A stretch of DNA of 64,000 bases from Telopea speciosissima. Lineage: Eukaryota > Streptophyta > Magnoliopsida > Proteales > Proteaceae. A program made the position numbers and the translations under genes. The notes beneath the pieces were generated by a model. It had not been told where the DNA came from and searched no databases. It was given only the letters and a program-made list of their open reading frames with translations. The DNA is taken from contig NC_057926.1 of assembly GCF_018873765.1 (NCBI RefSeq), positions 868,001 through 932,000 on the forward strand, in the 5' to 3' direction. Of this stretch, positions 56,140 to 64,000 are shown piece by piece (position 1 is the first letter of the stretch; every line of letters starts with the position of its first letter).

Positions 56140-57150
56140 ACAATCAAAGGAATCCCTATGGTCTCCCGCTGTGACCTTTGTAATCAATCATCTATTTCCT
56201 GGAGTGTTTCTTTTCAAAGTCAATATGGAGCAAGTTCCTAACATTTTTTGGGATTAATTGGCAGTTCCATAACTCCATTGGAGATCTTCTTGTATGGTGG
56301 AAATCTAAGGTCAATTAAATTAATTTAAAGGAGCCTTGGCTGGCGGGGTTAATTCTAATCCCATTATTCATTTGGTTAGAAACAAATACTCGACGATTTG
56401 AAGGAAGAAAATCTTCAGCAACTCAAATTGTTAGATCGGTTGTTAAATCAATCTACAACGTACCCTAGAAGTCCACTGGTGCAAGCCGAATTCTAATTGG
56501 ATTAAACTCAATGTATACGGTTGTTCTTAGGGCTGCAACAGGGTCGGGTTGGGCCAGGCTTTTTAAAACCCTAGCCCAACCCTAAGTGCCCTTAGCTGGG
56601 CCCAGGCCCGCCCTGACCCTGATTCATGGCCTAAATACCTTGACCCTAACCCTGACCCTGACGGGCCAAGCCCATCCCAAGCCCACCCTGATTGGCCCTG
56701 GCCCTGCAATAATTAAATTAAAATAAAATTACAAGATAAAAGATATGAGAGAGGAGGCTTGAACCCAAGACCTTTTGGTAACTATTGGATTTTACACAAT
56801 ACAAATTGTCAAATGCGCTAAGTACTTATATACATATAATACCTTTTATTTTTTAATAAATAAAGAAATTTCTTCAGGGCCAAAATCAAGGTCGGGCTGA
56901 CTCGAGGTCTCAACCCTAACCCGACCCGACCCTGACTCAGGGCCAGGAATTTCTGGCCCTAACCCGCCCTCAGGGTCAGAAATCTTAGTCCAGGCCCTGT
57001 TCGGGCTTAGGGCGGGCCAGGGCGGGTTCAGGCCAACAGGGTCAAATTTGCAGCCCTAGTTGTTCTTTAGGTAATACAGGAAGAGCAGGCTTCAGAGGTG
57101 TATTCAAAAATAACTTGGGACAGGTTATAATTGGTCCTTACCTTGACTTT
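56140..57150 (+). mobile_element. LINE remnant (zf-RVT to RNase H), plus strand, split by a hAT-like element
   Basis: RCDLCNQS near 56168 starts a degraded zf-RVT. GLILIPLFIWLETNTRRFEG, then RKSSATQIVRSVVKSIY (56350-56460), is the linker. NWIKLNVYGCS (56495-56527) begins the RNase H domain. It resumes after the insertion with LGNTGRAGFRGVFKNNLGQV at about 57068. The break falls exactly at the hAT-like element's 8-bp duplication, so the RNase H was continuous before insertion. Confidence 0.8.
56528..57058. mobile_element. hAT-like non-autonomous element with exact 8-bp duplication
   Basis: The ends are TAGGGCTGCAAC and TTTGCAGCCCTA. GTTGTTCT flanks at 56520-56527 and 57059-57066. Both arms are full of CCTGACCCTG/CAGGGTCAGG-type motifs. 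The centre (56745-56830) contains GAGGCTTGAACCCAAGACC, reminiscent of a reversed tRNA B box, as in the element at 39616. Confidence 0.92.
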
Positions 57151-57154
57151 ACAC

Positions 57155-58399
57155 CCACCGTTGATGCAAAGACACCTCCGTTAAACGATCCAGATTAACC
57201 CAGCCATGAATTTGAGAGTGCACACACCCCTCTACATCTATAAATACACCCCCTCTCACATTGAGGAGGGTTACACAACCTTTACATACACTTGACATGA
57301 GCTTCACTTAGCCATTGCACCGCCTTCCCTTGGTGATTCCTTATCCATATTGCATTGAAACACCCCTCCATCTATACTTAGCCTCCATTCAAGAGTTTTA
57401 AAGCCTTGGTCTCAGCCTATCACTCCCTTCACCTCTTGAGTACTATAATTCTACTTACAATGTCAAGGTTCGAAGACACCAATCCGAAAACCCCGGCTTG
57501 CCAACAAAGTGCAACTTGCGGAGAAACAAGAGAAGCCACAACAAGCGGCGATACTTGCTCAACGTACAAATCTCCTAAATTACACAAGGGAAACCTCACA
57601 TCTCTTATTTCGATCTTCTTTCACTAGGTAGGCCCTTTGGTCTTTGGTATTATTCAATTTTTGGTGTTTTTCTTATCTTCATCGCTTTTTGCATCTCCAT
57701 GGGAAGTGTGATCCCGTCTTCCTAGGCGGTGATCACATCCTATTATTTCTTCTCTTCTTCTTCATGTTTTCTCTTATGTTGTATCTCATTTTCCATGCAT
57801 GCATCCCCATGATCCCAATCCCCCATAGTTTAAGACTCCCTCATACACACTCACCATTGGAATTTTTTTTTTCATTCCCATGTTTTTCCATACATGTGTA
57901 TTAAATTATCATTTTTGTTCACATGCATTCATCAAATTATTATGCTTAGCCTAGAGTCAATCATGTTTAGGTTATTTAGGTTTTTGAGTCCTTTATTTTA
58001 CATTCTAGTATACTAACCCTTACCTTGCAACCAAACTTCTGGGTATGTATTCCCTTCGTTCTGTCCTTGTATCTTACTTTCCCATAATTTTACTTGCATT
58101 TTGTACTCTACCAAAGCATGTTATGCCATTCCATAATGCCTAGCAATAGAAGACCGGCTTGACTGGGCGGACTGGGGTACCTAATACCTTCCCCGAATCG
58201 TAACTTGACCCGTACCCAGACCAACAGACCATTTGTCCCCAAAAGAGCGTTTATGAGAGTCATTACATTACAATCTTGGGTCCTAGACCCTCCTCTTGGT
58301 GGTGACTCCAACATTCGATTCACTTCTCTCTTCTCCACAAAAGAAGGATGAGGTGGAGGACATGTGGCGATCCCCCGCCATGCGGTCATTGTCCTCACA
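57155..58399 (+). repeat. 5' LTR of Tat-lineage Ty3-gypsy element
   Basis: It ends CTCACA at 58399, one base before the primer-binding site. A TATA-like CTATAAATACACCCC lies at about 57238. The left boundary is approximate, set just after the LINE RNase H match ends. It shares TGGGTCCTAGACCCT (about 58278) with the old repeat near 12000. Confidence 0.65.
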
Positions 58400-58400
58400 A

Positions 58401-58418
58401 TGGCGACTCCACTGAGGA
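58401..58418 (+). other. Primer-binding site (tRNA-Arg type)
   Basis: TGGCGACTCCACTGAGGA is close to the complement of a plant tRNA-Arg 3' end (CGGAGTCG plus CCA). That primer is used by Ogre/Tat-type gypsy elements. Confidence 0.7.
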
Positions 58419-59282
58419 TAACTTTTACTTATGTAAACTATGTCAGACTTTAATGTGCTTGCCATATATATTGTACTGTAATAACATGCTTTTTCTTTTA
58501 TTGTGTGCTTTTGGATGCTAACTTCTATGCACTAACTTTGCATCATACTCGCATACACTATCACACACCGTTGGTCATCCAACTACTACAAAGTTCTACC
58601 CCATTATTTACACCTCATAGCGTAACCTTGGGCCCGGTGTATAGGCAAGCGGCATACCCTTGGTGAAACTACAACTCTTAATACCGTACCATCTGATATA
58701 TCAAAGAGTCTTGCACCGTCGTACCGCTTGATCATCTTACTCGTAGGAGTGGTGAAAGATATATAGGAGCAACTTGTTAAGGGAACCCTTTTTTCGGTCC
58801 TATTATCTTCTAAACTAGCATGCATCATGTAGGGATCTAGAGCCCAATGCTTAGGTCATGACACACTAACTGTAATATTGTTTGAGAACCGAACTGGCAC
58901 TTTGTTGAACTCGTTTTTAATCGGCCTGATCAACCTTGATCTTGTCTTGGGCTTACTTCGCCATATCGTTGCCTTTGACATTTGGGCCAACTTAGAACTT
59001 GATCAACTTAGCACCCACACTTACTAAACCTCGTTTGGGATTGGCGTGTTTGTTGTGAATTTGTTTACGCATCATGTTGCATATCATACCCTCCTTAGGA
59101 TGACATACTAGGGGTACGAGGTTTGCCACAGAACCAATTCTTTCCCAACCTACCTTATGGTCTAATCGTGACCCTATTCACTAGGAACCATTACTTCAAG
59201 ATAGCAAGATACCGGTTCTACAAGTAGTAGGACCAGAGTTAGAAGAAGATTAGTCTGTGTTTCAAAACCCCTAAAACTAAAA
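58419..59282 (+). other. Leader of the Ty3-gypsy element
   Basis: Non-coding region between the PBS and the gag start at 59283. Confidence 0.6.
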
Positions 59283-61376
59283 ATGCCTGACGAAGCCATC
59301 CGAGTTGATATTGAGGAACTCAAGACCCAGATGCAACAGTTAATGGGCCTAGTGACGAAGCTATCGACAAGTATTCTCGTTCGGGCTAGTCCAAACCAAA
59401 GTCGTACTTGACTTCATGGAGGATCCTCACAAAACCCTAATTTGGCCTTAGAAGATGAGGTCATTACTTCTGGACTACAACCTACTACAGATTCAGTCGA
59501 AACCCGACTTTTGAAACAAAAGGTCAAGAAACTAGAGCATACCATGAAAAACATGAAAGGGGTGGAAGACCAAATGATCAATTCTGAGGGACTCTATTTC
59601 TTCCCCGAGGCACGATTACCCGAGGGCTTCAAGTGGAAATTTGAGAAGTTCGACAGAACTGGAGACCCATGAGCCCACCTTAGAGTGTACGTCGGCCAGA
59701 TGAGAATCTGAAACTTTTATGAATAATAGATGGGCCAAGCATTCCAAATGTCTCTGATCGGGCCCACTTTGAGATGGCTCATGTCCTTGGACTCATCTCA
59801 AACCTGCACTTAGGATGGCATAGTGAAAGCCTTTAAGAATCAATATTCATACAACACTGAGATGTAGTTGACCCATCGGGATTTGGAAACAACCAAACAA
59901 GAGACTAACAAAGGGTTCACCCAATACCTGATGAGGTTTAGGTCCAAGGCTACGTTGATGTGGGACCGGCCCACGGAGAAGGAACAGGTCAAGATGATCA
60001 TCAAAAATCTCCAAATGTCCTACAAGACTCATCTGTTTGCTCAACCTTTGACTACCTTAGAGGCCTTGTTTGAAGCGGGTCAGCAAGTTGAAGATGTCTT
60101 AAACCCTCCTGAATTAATCCAAAGGAACTAAAACAAGGCGTGACTCTGAACAATCAGCAAACTGGGGCTTGAAAGAAGACTTCCCCAAATAAGAATATTG
60201 AGGTGAATGCGATAGCACCGACCATAGAAGCTCCACTTGTGACTGAGAATAATGCCCCAAGGGCAGGGGCGAACCGACAGAGAAGATAGTTTACAGACAT
60301 AGGCATGCCATTGAGTTTAGTCCTCAAGAAGTTGATTAAAAAAGGACTCCTAACTAAGATCCAGCCGGCTAACTAGTCAAACCCATTACGAAAATGGTAC
60401 AAGCCCAACCTCTTCTGTGAGTACCATCAACAAAATGGACATTCAACCGACAAGTGCTACCAACTGAAACATGTAGTTCAAGATCTACTTAATGAAGGGA
60501 AGTTTGCGGTTCAGCCAAATCAGCCCAATGTTCAAAATAATCCCCTTTCGCAACATGATGGAAATTCTAAGTCCATTAACAATCTTGAAGAGGAGGACCA
60601 ACCCATTAATTTGCAAGCCTTGATCACACCAGTCGAGAACCAACCTGATCCTCCTGTCACAGAATGGACTGAAAAATTGGTCCAAGCCTTGACCACTCTC
60701 GGTCTGACAGAAGCTCTACCTGATGACTTCCTCATGATAAACATAGGAGTTGACAGTGATGAAGATTCTCACGAATCCGATGACGAGCTTTCCCATCCAG
60801 AGGAAGAAATCCCCGACGAGTCAATACCAAAGAGATGCTTAAACGAGGAAGGCCAAGAAGGCTACTATGTTGATGTTACTACTGACGAGCAATTCTATGA
60901 CCCACCTCATGATCCACCTTCTGGCCCAATTGAAGTTACTCTGTCGCATGATCATACCCAAGAAAGGGATGCCATAACCGTCCAACAACTGAGACATGCA
61001 ATCATAGCACTCGATCATGGTCATCGCAAATAAGATGAGAATCTATACAACATCTTAGAAAGGACTTACCAATTCATAAAAGAAGCCGACTCGTCTCTTA
61101 GGGTTCATGTTGCAAAGAGCCCACATCCATTTGGACACCATAGCCGAAGAGCATACTGACAGTATGAGCGAGACGAAGACATAAGGTCCTTACCAGGGAT
61201 TACTCAAGAACTAAAGAATCTGGCCCAATTCATTCGAGGACATACTAGGGACATGGAAAATCACCGGCAAGGCATGCAAACATTCTTTAGAGAATGCCAG
61301 GATCAAAATGAGGAATTAGTTTAAGAGAGCTGGAACATTATTACGGCCCAAAAAGAGCTAATGGAAGAACTCTGTG
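59283..61376 (+). mobile_element. Tat-lineage Ty3-gypsy gag region, broken
   Basis: The start is ATG at 59283 (MPDEAIRVDIEELKTQMQQL). There is a stop near 59409, then the same frame continues with a coiled-coil-like KQKVKKLEHTMKNMKG. The capsid-like gag domain spans 59690-60130 (GFTQYLMRFRSKA, VKMIIKNLQMSYKTH). A CX2HX4HX4C-type zinc finger CEYHQQNGHSTDKC lies near 60419-60460. This finger is typical of Tat/Ogre gag. At least nine stops occur along the region. An acidic linker (60740-60900) follows. Confidence 0.85.
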
Positions 61377-61439
61377 ATGTCAATCGAAGGATGGACGAAC
61401 ATTATTGGAGACTATGGGATAGGCACACCAACCTTTAGA

Positions 61440-62160
61440 ACAGTGTCCAAGATTATTTGGAACCACAGCCGGAAAACTCTTAGGGTTCATAGTAAGCCAT
61501 AGAGGCATTGAGGTTGATCCTACCAAAATTAAGGCAATCATGGACATGCCACCACCAAAAATCAAAAAAGAAATCAAGAGTTTTCTTGGGAGAACCCAAT
61601 ACATCAGTCGGTTGATTTCTCGGTTAACCGTGGTGTGTGAACCAATCTTCAAATTACTCAAGAAAAATGAGCCAAAAGAATGGAACGAACAATATCAGAC
61701 TACATTCGATACAATCAAAGAATACTTGGCCAACCCGTCAGTATTGGCACCTCCGATACCTGGCAAACCTTTGTTGTTATATCTGTCTGTAATGGACACG
61801 GCCATGGGAGCAATGTTACCAGAACATCAGGAAGATGGTAGAATAGAGCAAGCCATACACTACCTAAGTAAGAAGGTTATGGACTATGAAACCAGATATA
61901 CAACTTTGGAAAAAATCTGCACGGCTCTGATCTGGGCCACAAGGCAGTTGAGGTATTACATGATAACCCACCCAGTATTCTTGATCTCGAGGATGGATCC
62001 AATCAAATATCTCTTTGAGAAACCCACCTTAACAGGGAGATTAGTACGTTGATTGCTCTTATTATCAGAGTTTGATGTCAAACATGTGACATAAAAATCA
62101 ATCAAAGGACGAGCAATTGTTGATCTCTTATCAGCGCATCCAACCCTTGAAACCAGACCC
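61440..62160 (+). mobile_element. Ty3-gypsy RT C-terminus and RNase H remnant
   Basis: It begins at TAGKLLGFIVSHRGIEVDP (61470) in the RT thumb, then KSFLGRTQYISRLI. RNase H follows with LLLYLSVMDTAMGAMLPEH, then YLSKKVMDYETRYTTLEK. Protease and the RT palm, including the catalytic YxDD region, should precede 61440 but are missing, so an internal deletion joined gag to the RT thumb. Confidence 0.85.
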
Positions 62161-62205
62161 TTAGAAGACGTATTTCCCGACGAGGACATTGCATAGTTGG
62201 AACCA

Positions 62206-62610
62206 GAAGATACCAACACAGTCTGGCAATTACTATTTGATGGAGCAGCCAATCACAATGGTTGTGGAGTCGACATACTACTAATCACACCTGACGGGAC
62301 CCATATGCCCCAGGTGTTTAAGCTAAATTTTGAATGCACCAACAACATGATTGAATACGAAGCTTGCGCCATAGGACTTGAGGCCGCCTTATCAATAGGA
62401 CTCAAGAAACTGGAAGTCTATGGAGACTCTTCCTTGGTCATATACCAAATGCAAGGAAAATGGAAAACCAAGGACGAGAAGTTGATACCATATCAAGAAC
62501 ATGTGGAGTTGTAATCTAAAGGGATCAAAGAAATCACTTTCTCCTACCTGCCAAGAGATAACAATCAGTTCGCTAATGCACTAGCAACTTTGGCATCTAT
62601 GGTTGAGATG
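62206..62610 (+). mobile_element. Second (archaeal-type) RNase H of the Tat lineage
   Basis: The frame reads WQLLFDGAANHNGCGVDILL, NNMIEYEACAIGLEAALSIG, then VYGDSSLVIYQMQGKW and YLPRDNNQFANALATLAS. This keeps the D-E-D-(H/N)..D pattern of an RNase H distinct from the one before it. Two RNase H modules in tandem define the Tat group. One stop lies at 62512. Confidence 0.82.
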
Positions 62611-62879
62611 GAATCTAAAACAAAGGTACATCCATTATCGATTGAACTAAGACATCAATTGGCGTACGTCAATCACATCTATACCTTGACGATTGATGGA
62701 AGACCATGGTACGCAAACATTGTGGACTTTATTAGGGAAGGACGGTACCCTAAGGATATTATGACCAAAGAGAAGCATTTCTTATGGAGATATGTACACA
62801 ATTCGTCCTACTATAAGACATTCTTTATAAGAGGTTATATGGAGTACAACTATTATATCTTGATGAAGAACAATCAAAG

Positions 62880-63795
62880 CTATTCATAGATTAAATCCAC
62901 CAAGATATATACGGGCCTCACATGAATGCAAGAATGATGGCCAAAAAGATCCTTAGATTAGGATACTATTGGAAAACCATGGAAGCCGACTGTGCGCAAT
63001 ACGTGAAGAAGTGTCACAAGTGTTAGATTTTTAGCAACCTCATACATACACCACCTTTGGAGTTTCATACTCTAAGTTCTCCCTAGCCATTCACCACTTG
63101 GGGCATTGATGTCATAAGCCAAGTGATCCCTAAGTCCTCTAATGGTCACGAGTACATTTTAGTAGCCATCGACTACTTTACCAAGTGGGTGGAAGTGCAA
63201 TCTTATGCCAAACTAACGGCAGCCAAGGTGGCTAAGTTCATTAGCAGCAACATCATATGCCGATATGGAATCCCCTGTGAGCTCATATTAGATCAAGGAT
63301 CTCACTTCAGAGGAGAAGTGAAGAAATTGTGTGATAAGATGAACATTCAAAGACATGCTTCTTCACCCTACAGACCTCAAACTAGTGGTGCAGTAGAAGG
63401 CGCCAATAAGAACATCGGGAAGATAATACAAAAATGACCGACAAACACAACGATTGGGCCAACAAGCTACCCTATGCACTTTAGGGATATAGAACCTCCA
63501 TCCGAACTTCGACTGGGGCAACGCCCTACTCATTGGTCTATGGAATGGAAGTATTCCTTCCAGTCGAATTAGAGATACCCTCTCTACGGGTCATGATGGA
63601 TGGCAATATTCCCGAAGCAGAATGGATCAGAACAAGATTTGAGGAACTAAACCTCATTGATGAGAAAAGGATGCGTACCATCGACAACATAAAGAAGTAC
63701 CAGCAAAGGATGATACAAACCTTCAACAAGAGAGTTGTGTCACGCCAACTATCCGTTGGTAATATGGTGCTTAAAGAGCAAAGAGCACCATAGAC
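62880..63795 (+). mobile_element. Ty3-gypsy integrase
   Basis: The N-terminal zinc-binding part (YVKKCHKC near 63005) is followed by a stop. The catalytic core keeps D (GAT 63108), D (GAT 63291) and E (GAA 63396), spaced 60 and 34 residues, all in one frame with AIDYFTKWVEVQSY and SPYRPQTSGAVEGANK between. The C-terminal part (TPYSLVYGMEVFLPVE, then MIQTFNKRVV) follows after frameshifts near 63440-63480. The 3' LTR lies beyond the window. Confidence 0.88.
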
Positions 63796-64000
63796 GATCC
63801 ACGGGGCAAATTCAAGCCTAATTAGAGTAGCCCTTACATGATCAAGGAGATACTACCTAGCCAAATAGTTCGAGTAGTGGAACTAGATGGGATCCAGCTC
63901 CCTTATTTAACAAACATGGATCAGCTCATGAAGTTCTATGTCTAAAGTTTCCTAAACAGAGAAACTACATTCGACCTAATCCCTTAAAAACCTAAGGGTA

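Noticed and set aside
56560..57050. Interstitial telomere-like CCCTAAC/CCCTGAC words
   Set aside because: They are irregular subterminal repeats of the hAT-like element, not a telomeric array.

Overview
This is plant nuclear DNA from an intron-bearing, transposon-rich angiosperm genome. The evidence is three kinds of plant gene with GT-AG introns (a fatty-alcohol oxidase, a DUF1218 membrane protein and the last exon of an asparaginyl-tRNA synthetase), plant-type LINEs with DUF4283/zinc-knuckle ORF1, Ty1-copia and Tat-lineage Ty3-gypsy elements, and many MITEs. The species cannot be named; a woody non-grass such as an early-diverging eudicot or magnoliid is only an impression.

Layout. 1-1915: 5' part of a LINE on the minus strand. 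1916-6900: small foldback/TIR elements. 6934-7117: orphan last exon of asparaginyl-tRNA synthetase, followed at 7690-8600 by a LINE 3' end. 8650-21440: intergenic repeats, including a probable LTR, MITE families A-C and a small deleted copia element (19860-21440). 22962-33669: one complete long-chain-alcohol oxidase gene (FAO) with three exons. Its second intron is 8.15 kb and holds nested transposons. 33700-43198: decayed FAO duplicates, namely a 3'-end copy at 40361 and an exon-3 copy at 41724, separated by a hAT-like element, a Pack-MULE-like element and others. 43291-47495: a dead Ty1-copia element abutting the FAO pseudogene. 47500-53450: mostly repeats, a tRNA-like gene (51482-51572) and a short UDP-glycosyltransferase-like fragment. 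53456-54413: a complete DUF1218 gene. 55128-57150: two LINE remnants in opposite orientations, one split by a hAT-like element. About 57155-64000: a Tat-lineage Ty3-gypsy element (5' LTR, PBS, gag, RT/RNase H remnant, second RNase H, integrase) running off the window.

Only FAO and the DUF1218 gene look intact; they are unrelated neighbours. The strongest structural signals are transposons dated relative to each other by nesting, and a FAO tandem array reduced to one gene plus two relics. I found no convincing evidence for an undescribed biological system. The unusual items are the nested intron, a strongly palindromic Mutator-type MITE family in six copies, gene-fragment-carrying TIR elements, and a tRNA-like locus with an odd expanded anticodon arm.
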